Shown: piece after piece, positions 1-6,444 of the stretch
How the letters are laid out: each line of letters starts with the position of its first letter
Position numbering within the stretch: the first letter of the stretch is position 1
Assembly (NCBI GenBank): GCA_030150335.1
Contig: JASLGC010000089.1
Location: 1 to 7,066, forward strand
Source: Flavobacterium sp.
GTDB taxonomy: Bacteria; Bacteroidota; Bacteroidia; Flavobacteriales; Flavobacteriaceae
Length of the DNA: 7,066 nucleotides
Direction: 5' to 3'
Position numbers and translations under genes: made by a program
Notes under the pieces: generated by a model
What the model was told of the DNA's origin: nothing
The model's database searches: none
What the model saw: the letters and a program-made list of their open reading frames with translations, nothing else

Positions 1-1
1 T

Positions 2-796
2 ACAAAAAATACAATTGACGAGCACTTAGATATGCTTATGGTATGTCACCACTTAAGCAAAAATATCCCTGAGGATGTTGCTTTCGCTGACTCTCGTATC
101 CGTCCTGAAACTATTGCAGCTGAGGATATCTTACAAGATCACGGTGTATTCAGTATCATGAGTTCTGACTCTCAAGCAATGGGTCGTGTTGGTGAGGTTA
201 TCACAAGAACATGGCAAACTGCTGACAAAATGAAAAAACAAACTGGATTCTTACCAGAAGATGAAGGAACTGAAAGCGATAACTACAGAGCAAAAAGATA
301 TGTGTCTAAATATACTATCAACCCTGCAATCGCTCACGGTATTTCTAACTACATCGGATCTATCGAACCAGGTAAAATTGCCGATTTAGTTATCTGGAAA
401 CCAGCTTTATTTGGAGCAAAACCAGAAATGATCATCAAAGGTGGTATGATTGTGGCTTCTAAAATGGGTGATGCGAATGCTTCTATCCCAACCCCACAAC
501 CAATCATCATCAGAACTATGTTCGGTGGTTTAGGAAAAGCAGTGAAAAACACTTGTTTTAACTTCGTTTCTAAAGTTTCTTATGAAAACGGAATCCAAGA
601 AGAATACGGTTTAGACAAAACTTTATTACCAGTATCTAACTGTCGTAACATTTCTAAAAAAGATATGATTCACAATGACGCAACACCAGAGATCATTGTA
701 AATCCAGAAAATTACGAAGTAAGCATTGACGGTAAAAAAATTACAAGTAAACCAATTGACGAAGTTGCTTTAGGACAACGTTACTTCTTATTTTAA
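2..796 (+). CDS. ureC: Urease subunit alpha (UreC), C-terminal part, 5' end outside window
   Basis: Catalytic subunit of urease, a cytoplasmic nickel enzyme that hydrolyses urea to ammonia and carbamate. Only the last 264 codons are present; the reading frame is open from base 2, so the gene continues to the left. Visible family hallmarks are the mobile-flap Cys-His pair (VCHHL, Cys at 44-46, His at 47-49), the SRIR arginine sixteen residues after the flap His, and the SSDSQAMGR motif whose Asp (167-169) is a nickel ligand. The spacing from flap Cys to this Asp is 41 residues, equal to C319-D360 of the Klebsiella enzyme. KYTINPAIAHGI, GSIEPGKIADLVIWKP, GDANASIPTPQP and the terminal QRYFLF are also typical. 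All catalytic residues expected in this part are intact. The N-terminal part with the carbamylated lysine and the His ligands lies outside. It is followed by a strong terminator. Confidence 0.98.
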   Translation, partial: TKNTIDEHLDMLMVCHHLSKNIPEDVAFADSRIRPETIAAEDILQDHGVFSIMSSDSQAMGRVGEVITRTWQTADKMKKQTGFLPEDEGTESDNYRAKRYVSKYTINPAIAHGISNYIGSIEPGKIADLVIWKPALFGAKPEMIIKGGMIVASKMGDANASIPTPQPIIIRTMFGGLGKAVKNTCFNFVSKVSYENGIQEEYGLDKTLLPVSNCRNISKKDMIHNDATPEIIVNPENYEVSIDGKKITSKPIDEVALGQRYFLF

Positions 797-804
797 TATA
801 TACT

Positions 805-836
805 TCAAGGTGTAAGCCTTTACACCTTGATTTTTT
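805..836 (+). terminator. Intrinsic terminator between ureC and ureE
   Basis: Perfect 11-bp stem: TCAAGGTGTAA (805-815) pairs with TTACACCTTGA (820-830), loop GCCT, followed at once by six T (831-836). It lies 8 bases after the ureC stop. This is a textbook rho-independent terminator, unusual inside a urease cluster; it would reduce transcription of the downstream accessory genes unless read-through or another promoter exists. Confidence 0.87.
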
Positions 837-846
837 AGCCTTTTTA

Positions 847-880
847 AAGCATTAGCTGTTCTGGTTAATAGCTAATGCTT
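847..880. repeat. Perfect inverted repeat (stem-loop) upstream of ureE
   Basis: AAGCATTAGCT (847-857) and AGCTAATGCTT (870-880) form a perfect 11-bp inverted repeat around a 12-base loop. No T-run follows on either strand, so it is not a standard terminator. It sits between the ureC terminator and the ureE start (926). It could be an mRNA structure that stabilises the accessory transcript or marks a processing site, or an operator for a dimeric DNA-binding protein. I see no TAnnTTTG promoter element between it and ureE. Confidence 0.6.
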
Positions 881-925
881 CATCAAGGTTGCAGAAAAGG
901 AATTCAAAAAAGTCTCTCATTTATT

Positions 926-1420
926 ATGATTATAACAACAGCATTACGCAATGATATCACTGCCTTAGACAATTCGGAAGTCGATGTATTGTCTATTGAG
1001 TGGTTTCAAACTCAGAAGAGAATACAACGATTGCGAACAGAGTCAGGAAGGGAAGTGGCAATTAAGTTCATGAACAAAGGTCAGGAATTAAGACACGGAG
1101 ATGTTTTAATTGATGACGAATCGGGAATGGTAGTTGTTCGCGTTCTCCCTTGTGAATCTATCGTAGTGGAGTTTAATGATCTTTTAAATTTAGGCTTAGT
1201 AGCTTATGAAGTAGGAAACAAACATTTAGCTCTTTTTGTAAAGGAGAATAAACTACTAATGCCTTTTGAAAGACCTATTTATTTATGGCTACAACAACAA
1301 GGATATGCACCAAGTATTCAATCAGAAGTATTACTTGACAAATTGAATGCTAATGTAGATCCTAGCCATAATAAACGCTTTTCTTTTCAAATGTCAAAAA
1401 CTATAATGTCAATAAAATAA
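926..1420 (+). CDS. ureE: Urease accessory protein UreE (nickel metallochaperone)
   Basis: Dimeric cytoplasmic nickel carrier that hands Ni2+ to the UreG-UreF-UreD activation complex. The 164-residue product has the N-terminal peptide-binding domain (about residues 1-70; SIEWFQTQKRIQRLRTESGR) and the C-terminal metal-binding domain with the conserved YEVGNKH motif, whose His100 is the family's interface nickel ligand. The start MIITTALRN matches the usual UreE N-terminus (MIIT...). An in-frame ATG at 875 would add 17 residues that do not look like UreE and would overlap the stem-loop, so it is not used. The C-terminal tail (about residues 140-164) has only one His (148), so this is the tail-poor form rather than the His-rich storage form of Klebsiella. 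The ureF start lies 8 bases after the stop. Confidence 0.95.
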   Translation: MIITTALRNDITALDNSEVDVLSIEWFQTQKRIQRLRTESGREVAIKFMNKGQELRHGDVLIDDESGMVVVRVLPCESIVVEFNDLLNLGLVAYEVGNKHLALFVKENKLLMPFERPIYLWLQQQGYAPSIQSEVLLDKLNANVDPSHNKRFSFQMSKTIMSIK

Positions 1421-1428
1421 TAAATACT

Positions 1429-2118
1429 ATGCAGAGTCAGTTTTTAGGAAGATTATTACACTTATCAGATCCTACTTTACCCATAGGTGGATATACTCAC
1501 TCAAATGGGTTAGAAACTTATGTACAAGAAGGACTTGTGAATAGTAAGGTAACTGCAGAGGAATATGTTAGACATAACTTGTGGTATAACCTTAGATATA
1601 ACGATGCCGCTTTGATGAAGTTAGCTTATGATGCTGCTTCTAAGGGAGATTTAGCTGAATTAATGAAGCTGGACCAAGAGTGTAACGCTCTTAAAAGCCC
1701 AATGGAAGTACGCCAAGGAAGCCAAAAGCTTGGAGTGAGATTGTATAAAATATTTTCAAGATATGTTGATGACCCTTTGGTAGAGCAATGGGGGCAGATT
1801 ATCAAAGAAAAGAAAGCTTATAGCCACTATTGTGTTCTATTCGGAATGTTTGCTTACTTAATGGAACTTCCTATTGTAGAGGCTATGCACGCTTATTATT
1901 ACAATGCTGCAATTGGTATGGTAACGAACGCTGTAAAACTTGTTCCACTTGGACAGTTAGACGGGCAAGATATCTTATACTATTTGCACGATGATTTATG
2001 GACGTTGAGTCAAGAGTCCCTAAACCTTGATCGTAACTTAATTGGATTGTGTAATGTAGGTTTTGATATCCGTTGCATGCAACACGAAAACCTTTATTCT
2101 CGATTGTATTTATCATAA
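1429..2118 (+). CDS. ureF: Urease accessory protein UreF
   Basis: UreF is an all-helical protein that bridges UreD and UreG in the complex that carbamylates and nickel-loads apo-urease, and is thought to control the UreG GTPase. The 229 residues match the usual family length. The N-terminal family signature SDPTLPIGGYTHSNGLE spans residues 13-29, and the late region AAIGMVTNAVKLVPLGQLDGQ is also typical. The start is the first ATG of the frame and sits 8 bases after ureE, so the two are probably co-transcribed. No Shine-Dalgarno is seen; the leader is A/T-rich (aataaatact), normal for Flavobacteria. The ureG start follows after 14 bases. Confidence 0.96.
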   Translation: MQSQFLGRLLHLSDPTLPIGGYTHSNGLETYVQEGLVNSKVTAEEYVRHNLWYNLRYNDAALMKLAYDAASKGDLAELMKLDQECNALKSPMEVRQGSQKLGVRLYKIFSRYVDDPLVEQWGQIIKEKKAYSHYCVLFGMFAYLMELPIVEAMHAYYYNAAIGMVTNAVKLVPLGQLDGQDILYYLHDDLWTLSQESLNLDRNLIGLCNVGFDIRCMQHENLYSRLYLS

Positions 2119-2132
2119 TAAAACTCATAAAA

Positions 2133-2771
2133 ATGGAAACTAGAAAATATGTAAAAATTGGAGTAGGTGGACCAGTAGGTTCTGGAAAAACTGCTTTATT
2201 AGAAAGTTTAAGTCGTCGTTTATTAAATGAGTATGACTTAGCTGTAATTACTAACGATATTTATACAAAAGAAGATGCAAGATTCATGGCTGAAAACAGC
2301 TTATTACCAAGTGATCGCATCATCGGTGTAGAAACAGGAGGATGTCCTCACACAGCGATTAGAGAAGACGCAAGTATGAACTTAGAAGCTGTAGATGAAT
2401 TAGCTAACCGTTTTCCTAATTTAGAGTTGATATTAATCGAAAGTGGAGGAGATAACTTATCATCTACTTACAGTCCAGATTTAGCTGATATTACAATTTT
2501 CGTACTTGACGTAGCTGAGGGAGAAAAAATGCCTCGTAAAGGAGGACCTGCTATTACAAGATCTGATTTATTGTTGATCAACAAAATTGACTTAGCACCT
2601 TATGTAGGAGCAAGATTAGAAGTAATGGAAGAAGATACTCGTATGATGCGTAAAGGAGCTCCGTTTGTATTCTCAAACTTAAAAACAGGAGAAGGCCTTG
2701 ACGAAATTATCGGTTGGATTAAAAAATATGCCTTATTAGAGGATATTGAAGAACCAAATTTAAAAAGATAA
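2133..2771 (+). CDS. ureG: Urease accessory GTPase UreG
   Basis: SIMIBI-class GTPase that binds nickel and drives its insertion into apo-urease. The 212-residue protein has the P-loop GGPVGSGKT (residues 12-20), the nickel-binding CPH motif (71-73, in VETGGCPHTAIRED), the Walker B-like region ESGGDNL (103-109), the guanine-specificity motif NKID (150-153) and the final SNLKTGEGL (181-189). All key residues are present. The start METRKYVKIGVGG gives the usual N-terminus and a 14-base gap to ureF. A longer frame from 2073 would overlap the end of ureF and add 20 atypical residues. There is no His-rich N-terminal extension. The protein is acidic at its C-terminus and ends two bases before ureD, suggesting translational coupling. 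Confidence 0.98.
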   Translation: METRKYVKIGVGGPVGSGKTALLESLSRRLLNEYDLAVITNDIYTKEDARFMAENSLLPSDRIIGVETGGCPHTAIREDASMNLEAVDELANRFPNLELILIESGGDNLSSTYSPDLADITIFVLDVAEGEKMPRKGGPAITRSDLLLINKIDLAPYVGARLEVMEEDTRMMRKGAPFVFSNLKTGEGLDEIIGWIKKYALLEDIEEPNLKR

Positions 2772-2773
2772 GT

Positions 2774-3562
2774 ATGGTATGTTCATTAGATATTAAGATT
2801 GAGCAACGTGATGGTGTGTCCTTTTTAAAGGACGCCTACGTTACTCAACCTTTTAGAATTGTTCCAGTAGGACAGTATCGTCGTGATAAGGCAGCTTATC
2901 TGATGATTATGAGTTCTTCACCGGGACTGTTAGATGGTGATGATCACCGTCTTGAAGTGAAAGTGGCAGAGAAAGCGAAGTTACAATTGCAAACGCAAGC
3001 GTATCAACGTTTATTCCACATGAAAAACAAATCAACACAAACAATGGCAATTACTCTTGAGAAAGACTCTGCCTTTGCTTATGTACCTCACCCTGTTGTA
3101 CCTCAAAATTCTTCTACATTCATCAGTCACAACATCGTTAAGATGGCAGAAAACTGTCATTTTTTATTAAGTGATATTGTTACTTGTGGGCGTAAGATGT
3201 CTGGAGAACAGTTTGAATATAATCACTTTCAAAACTTAACTGAAGTTTTCGTAAATGGTGAAATGGTCTTAAAAGACAATGTGTTACTACAACCTGAATT
3301 AATGCCTATCCAAGGATTGGGAATTTTAGAAGGGTTTACACACCAAGGAACATTGATATATTACAATACAGCAAATATAGCTGTAGAGGAGTTCATCGCT
3401 CATTTTCATGCACAATACAAAGACATTGAAAACATTGTTTTTGGAATTAGTAAAACAGAGCAAAATGGATTCGTAGTAAGGGTTCTTGGATATGGAGCAG
3501 AACAACTTTACAATTTGTTCCAAGACATTCAACAAAAACTATGGAGTGAACTATTCCTATAA
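2774..3562 (+). CDS. ureD: Urease accessory protein UreD (UreH)
   Basis: Scaffold protein that binds apo-urease directly and, with UreF and UreG, forms the activation complex; a tunnel in UreD is thought to carry nickel. The 262 residues have the expected family length. Recognisable blocks are SSSPGLLDGDDHRLEV (residues 47-62, corresponding to the family's GG-x-GD block), TQAYQRLFHM (74-83) and PHPVVPQNSSTF (105-116). Sequence is diverged from proteobacterial UreD, as is usual for this least-conserved urease accessory protein. The ATG lies 2 bases after the ureG stop. The gene order ureE-F-G-D after ureC supports the call. No RBS is visible beyond A-rich sequence inside the ureG end. Confidence 0.93.
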   Translation: MVCSLDIKIEQRDGVSFLKDAYVTQPFRIVPVGQYRRDKAAYLMIMSSSPGLLDGDDHRLEVKVAEKAKLQLQTQAYQRLFHMKNKSTQTMAITLEKDSAFAYVPHPVVPQNSSTFISHNIVKMAENCHFLLSDIVTCGRKMSGEQFEYNHFQNLTEVFVNGEMVLKDNVLLQPELMPIQGLGILEGFTHQGTLIYYNTANIAVEEFIAHFHAQYKDIENIVFGISKTEQNGFVVRVLGYGAEQLYNLFQDIQQKLWSELFL

Positions 3563-3596
3563 AAGAGTTCAAAATTTTATATTTTAAAGTACGTTT

Positions 3597-4490
3597 ATGA
3601 AAACGATTGTTAGTCATTATTACAATGCATTGTTCAAAGGATTTGGACAAATTATGTTACAAGGAAATGCAATAACAGGAATCTTGTTTATTGCAGCAAT
3701 TTTTTACGATTCAGCACTAATGGGAGTTGCTGGTTTAGTAAGTAACTTAGTTGGTATCGCAACAGCTAAATTGATGAAGTTCGAAGATGAAGATATCGAG
3801 AACGGATTATACGGATTCAATGCGAGTTTAATTGGTGTAGCCTTAATTTTCTATTTTGAGTCTAATATCTGGGTATGGTTAGGAATAATTATAGCGTCAA
3901 TTATAGCAACTATCGTAATGGGGTATGCTGTGAAGTATAAACTACCAGCTTACACATTTCCATTTGTTGGAATGACTTGGATTACGCTATTCGTGTTAAG
4001 TATCCCAGAATTGGCGATACATTCAGTACCAGAGCACTTTGTAGATATCGAAGAATTAGACGATTTCTTAATTGAAGGACACGCTTTCGGTCAGGTTATC
4101 TTCCAAGGTAGTTTCATTGCAGGAGTTATTTTCTTCTTAGGAGTATTCATCAGCAGACCAATCAATGCACTTTATGCTTTTGTAGCAGTAATGATTAGTG
4201 TTTTCATTTCTCACTATGTTGATATCTCAGACGACTTAGTAAAAGAAGGAGTATTGAGTTTCAACGCTGTACTTTGTGGTATTGCAATGGGAGGAGATAA
4301 AGTAAGAGATGGTATCTATGTTTTGATTAGTGTAACAATCGCTACATATATCGATGCTTTAATGATTGAAAATGGATGGACAGCCTTAACGTTCCCATTT
4401 GTATTTTCAATGTGGGTAATGTATCCAATTAGAAGATTTGATGGATGGTTAGTCGACAAATATTTTTCAAAAAAGCCTGATTTAGCTTAG
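3597..4490 (+). CDS. Urea transporter, UT family (Yut-like urea channel)
   Basis: Inner-membrane urea channel expected to let urea into the cell for the cytoplasmic urease. The 297-residue hydrophobic protein shows the internal duplication of the UT family: FGQIMLQGNAITG (residues 16-28) versus FGQVIFQGSFIAG (164-176), LYGFNASLIGVAL (71-83) versus VLSFNAVLCGIAM (219-231), and the selectivity-filter signature LPAYTFPFVGMTW (116-128) versus WTALTFPFVFSMW (261-273). About ten membrane segments are plausible from the hydrophobic runs. It begins 34 bases after ureD, so read-through from the accessory genes is likely; a weak TATATTTT sequence in the gap could be a secondary -7 element. After the stop there is a T7 run (4498-4504) with only a poor 5-bp stem before it, so termination here is uncertain. 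Confidence 0.94.
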   Translation: MKTIVSHYYNALFKGFGQIMLQGNAITGILFIAAIFYDSALMGVAGLVSNLVGIATAKLMKFEDEDIENGLYGFNASLIGVALIFYFESNIWVWLGIIIASIIATIVMGYAVKYKLPAYTFPFVGMTWITLFVLSIPELAIHSVPEHFVDIEELDDFLIEGHAFGQVIFQGSFIAGVIFFLGVFISRPINALYAFVAVMISVFISHYVDISDDLVKEGVLSFNAVLCGIAMGGDKVRDGIYVLISVTIATYIDALMIENGWTALTFPFVFSMWVMYPIRRFDGWLVDKYFSKKPDLA

Positions 4491-4521
4491 AAAAGTCTTT
4501 TTTTATTACAATTATAACACA

Positions 4522-4548
4522 TTGAGATTCTCTTATAGTTTAATTTTG
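4522..4548 (+). promoter_or_regulatory. Bacteroidota-type promoter of the AraC-family gene
   Basis: TAATTTTG (4541-4548) is an exact match to the TAnnTTTG -7 consensus used by the Bacteroidota housekeeping sigma factor. A TTG (4522-4524) lies 16 bases upstream, near the usual -33 spacing. Transcription would start around 4554-4556, giving a leader of about 40 bases before the ATG at 4594. Confidence 0.65.
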
Positions 4549-4559
4549 CATACGCAAAA
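4544..4559. promoter_or_regulatory. Inverted repeat overlapping the -7 element (possible operator)
   Basis: TTTTGC (4544-4549) and GCAAAA (4554-4559) form a perfect 6-bp inverted repeat around ATAC. It covers the end of the -7 element and the expected transcription start, where a bound dimer would block initiation. Short and partly A/T, so chance is possible. Confidence 0.4.
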
Positions 4560-4593
4560 AACTTAAAGAGTCATCTTTAATTTTATATCCGAT

Positions 4594-5481
4594 ATGTCAA
4601 AACCTTCAATACAAATTTTAAATAATTATCAGTACAAAAAGCTGTTTTTGCCAGACATTAATGAGCACAGCCTTTTTAATGAGAGTAAAATACAGATTTA
4701 TCGTATTGAAGATTACTTAAAAGGCATCGTCATGCCGGTTATTCCATACCGTACTACGTTCAACTTTATGATTTTTGTAACCACAGGTACCCTAACGCAA
4801 CACCTTGAAAGTGGAGCGTACACCTTGATTGCAGGAGATGTAATAAACGTAAAACAGGGGAATATCACCGCAACCTTGTCAATTTCGGAAGACATAGAAG
4901 GCTTCTTTGTTGTTTACGAGAGTGAGGTAATCACCGATATTTCTTTAGGTAGCACAGATTTACAGTTCTTTACAATGAACCCTTATGTAGTTTTAGATGA
5001 CACGAATGCCAGTTGGGTAAGACGTGTTTTAGAACTGTTAGAAGAGGAAGTAAATGGCGAAACTAAAGACATGGAAATCAGTATAGCATTATTGCTTACT
5101 GTCCTAAAGAAAATCATTAGAACAGATATTGAGAATAAGACCCCAATGACAAGGCAGTTAGATATTGCCTTTAAATTCAGAGAGTTGGTACAGAAATTTC
5201 ATATCGACCATAAAAATGTTCTGTTCTACGCTAACCTTCTCCACATTTCAGAGAATTATCTCAACAAATGCGTCAAAGAGGCAACAAACAAACCCCCGAA
5301 GCAGTGGATTAATGAAATTAGTATTCTGCATAGTCAAATCTTGTTACAAGATAAGACCAGAGACATCGCAGGTATTGCCTTTGAATTAGGATATAGTTCG
5401 GCATCTTACTTTACTCGTTTATTCAAGAAAGTAACGGCGTATTCGCCAAGCGATTATCGAAAACAGAAGTTTATTTTGTAA
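4594..5481 (+). CDS. AraC-family transcriptional regulator
   Basis: A 295-residue DNA-binding regulator. Residues 1-150 form a cupin-like N-terminal sensing domain (GTLTQHLESGAYTLIAGDVINVKQG around 65-89 resembles a beta-barrel), followed by a helical linker (about 142-180, with the acidic LELLEEEVNGE). The C-terminal AraC domain carries two helix-turn-helix units: FYANLLHISENYLNKCVKEA (211-230) ending in PPKQWI, and IAGIAFELGYSSASYFTRLF (258-277) followed by the family signature KKVTAYSPSDYRKQ. It has its own promoter and a terminator on the far side, so it is a single-gene unit. AraC-family UreR activates urease in some Enterobacterales, and the position next to the urease cluster makes a urea- or nitrogen-linked role possible, but nothing in the ligand domain shows this. 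Confidence 0.93.
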   Translation: MSKPSIQILNNYQYKKLFLPDINEHSLFNESKIQIYRIEDYLKGIVMPVIPYRTTFNFMIFVTTGTLTQHLESGAYTLIAGDVINVKQGNITATLSISEDIEGFFVVYESEVITDISLGSTDLQFFTMNPYVVLDDTNASWVRRVLELLEEEVNGETKDMEISIALLLTVLKKIIRTDIENKTPMTRQLDIAFKFRELVQKFHIDHKNVLFYANLLHISENYLNKCVKEATNKPPKQWINEISILHSQILLQDKTRDIAGIAFELGYSSASYFTRLFKKVTAYSPSDYRKQKFIL

Positions 5482-5500
5482 TAAAAAACATATATAACCC

Positions 5501-5539
5501 AAAAGCACCTTTTTAATATTTTAAAAAGGTGCTTTTTTT
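5501..5539 (+). terminator. Strong intrinsic terminator after the AraC-family gene
   Basis: Perfect 16-bp stem: AAAAGCACCTTTTTAA (5501-5516) pairs with TTAAAAAGGTGCTTTT (5521-5536), loop TATT, with a T7 run at 5533-5539. It starts 19 bases after the stop at 5481. The four A before the left arm give only a short T-run on the minus strand, so action in that direction would be weaker. Confidence 0.92.
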
Positions 5540-5815
5540 ATTTGCCATAAGGAGTTTGTTTTCAATTGTATATAGTTGTTTTAATGTATTCTTGTAAGTA
5601 GGGCAGATTATGCGTTTAGTCCAGAGTCCTCACGTCTTTCAAGTATAAACCATTTTTCCTTGCGATAACAAAATGTTTTATGAAGTTCAACGTCAATTTG
5701 ATGCTTGTAATTACAGTTGTTTATAACAATACAATCATGCTTTTTAGCAAGAGGTTAGCACTTTGTACATTGTTAAAAAATTGGTATAGAGCAGTTTATT
5801 ACGTAAATTAAATTA
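5540..5815. other. Intergenic stretch with no confident gene; minus-strand open stretch 5754-5608
   Basis: No plus-strand gene is visible here. On the minus strand a frame is open for 48 codons (5754 down to 5611, stop TAA at 5610-5608). It has no ATG and is bounded upstream by another stop (5757-5755). Its end, which includes FCYRKEKWFILERREDSGLNA split over 5690-5611, looks more protein-like than random AT-rich DNA, with several charged and aromatic residues. I recognise no family. It may be the decayed 3' end of a lost gene or simply chance; an open frame of this length is not rare in DNA of this composition. A TTGTT-TAT-AACAA inverted repeat sits at 5717-5729. Confidence 0.4.
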
Positions 5816-5823
5816 TATCTTTG
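5816..5823 (+). promoter_or_regulatory. -7 promoter element of the Panacea operon
   Basis: TATCTTTG is an exact TAnnTTTG match 22 bases before the ATG at 5846. No clear TTG lies at the usual -33 distance; the best is a TTT at 5795-5797, 18 bases upstream. Transcription would start about 5829-5831, giving a very short leader. Confidence 0.6.
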
Positions 5824-5826
5824 TGA

Positions 5827-5836
5827 TGTTATAACA
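5827..5836. promoter_or_regulatory. TGTTATAACA palindrome at the transcription start (possible operator)
   Basis: Perfect 10-base palindrome directly after the -7 element and just before the start codon. The nine-base string TTATAACAA occurs here (5829-5837) and again at 5721-5729, inside the TTGTT-TAT-AACAA inverted repeat at 5717-5729. Two related sites upstream of a toxin-antitoxin-like operon suggest autoregulation. AT-rich composition raises the chance level. Confidence 0.4.
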
Positions 5837-5845
5837 AGTGAAATT

Positions 5846-6433
5846 ATGAAAAAGGAAGAAATCATAGACAAAGTAGGTAATACCCTTATTTACTTTGCAG
5901 ATAATATGCCTTATTTATCTAAAACCAAAGTATTGAAATTAATCTACCTATTAGATGAGCTTTCAATACAGCGTTCAGGTATTCCTTTTTTCAATTTAGA
6001 ATATGAAGCTTGGAAATTTGGACCAGTTAATCAAGAGATCTTTTCACAATTAGACAGCAATGAAACTTTAGCGTCTTTGAAAGATTATATCAGAATTGAT
6101 AAGTTTGATGGCAACGGGTCTTATATCAAATCTACAAAAGCATTTAACGATGATGAGTTTTCTGATAACGACCTAATGTTATTAGCAAATCTTACCAACC
6201 AAACAAAGAATTTTAATGCAGAACAATTAGTTGCAATGACACATCGCGAAGGCGGTCTTTGGCACGAATTAGTTTCTGAAATGGGATTGCTTGCCGATTT
6301 TACTAATGGTGTTAGAAACACAAGTAATTATAAGATTGACTTTCATAAATTGGTTGAGCATGATCAGTTGAAAAAACATCTACTTGAAGAATATGAGGAG
6401 ATGCAGCGTTTTTCAAACAATTTCTCTTTTTAA
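5846..6433 (+). CDS. Panacea-domain protein (DUF4065, SocA-like), probable antitoxin
   Basis: A 195-residue cytoplasmic protein with the Panacea domain (formerly DUF4065; includes the SocA antitoxin of Caulobacter and phage GepA-type proteins). Family hallmarks: LSKTKVLKLIYLLDELSIQ (residues 24-42), then LEYEAWKFGPVNQEIFSQL (51-69), where YEAWKFGPV is the most recognisable block, and THREGGLWH (132-140) near the domain end. The C-terminus (170-195) is an acidic helix (LLEEYEEMQRF), which could be part of the partner-binding surface. Panacea proteins commonly neutralise many unrelated toxins encoded next to them, and this one is followed after 11 bases by a small basic protein, in an operon with its own promoter and terminator. 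Some family members are proteolytic adaptors or lone regulators; toxin neutralisation here is inferred from arrangement. Confidence 0.88.
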   Translation: MKKEEIIDKVGNTLIYFADNMPYLSKTKVLKLIYLLDELSIQRSGIPFFNLEYEAWKFGPVNQEIFSQLDSNETLASLKDYIRIDKFDGNGSYIKSTKAFNDDEFSDNDLMLLANLTNQTKNFNAEQLVAMTHREGGLWHELVSEMGLLADFTNGVRNTSNYKIDFHKLVEHDQLKKHLLEEYEEMQRFSNNFSF

Positions 6434-6444
6434 TAAGTATTCGG

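Noticed and set aside
824..889. ATCAAGGT at 882-889 is complementary to ACCTTGAT at 824-831, suggesting an alternative pairing with the terminator's 3' arm.
   Set aside because: The competing strand is downstream of the terminator, so it is not yet made when termination is decided; an 8-base match in such DNA can arise by chance.
875..925. Longer UreE start at 875 adding 17 residues.
   Set aside because: The extra residues do not resemble UreE, the family normally begins MIIT as at 926, and the longer form would overlap the stem-loop.
1883..2128. Minus-strand 81-codon frame across the end of ureF.
   Set aside because: Antisense shadow of conserved ureF sequence; no promoter or family resemblance. 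The other minus-strand frames within ureC, ureD, the regulator and the Panacea gene were rejected for the same reason.
2073..2132. Longer UreG start at 2073.
   Set aside because: It overlaps the end of ureF and adds 20 hydrophobic residues not found in UreG; METRKYVKIGVGG at 2133 is the normal start.
4479..4504. Possible terminator after the urea channel (GATTT/AAGTC stem before T7).
   Set aside because: The stem has only 5 pairs including one wobble and a 9-base loop; too weak to list, though the T-run is noted with the gene.
5165..5389. Plus-strand 74-codon frame inside the AraC-family gene.
   Set aside because: It lies wholly within the helix-turn-helix coding region in another frame and shows no protein family features.
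5555..5600. GTTGTTTTAATG-like string recalling Bacteroidota CRISPR repeats.
   Set aside because: It occurs once; there are no regularly spaced repeats or cas genes in the window.
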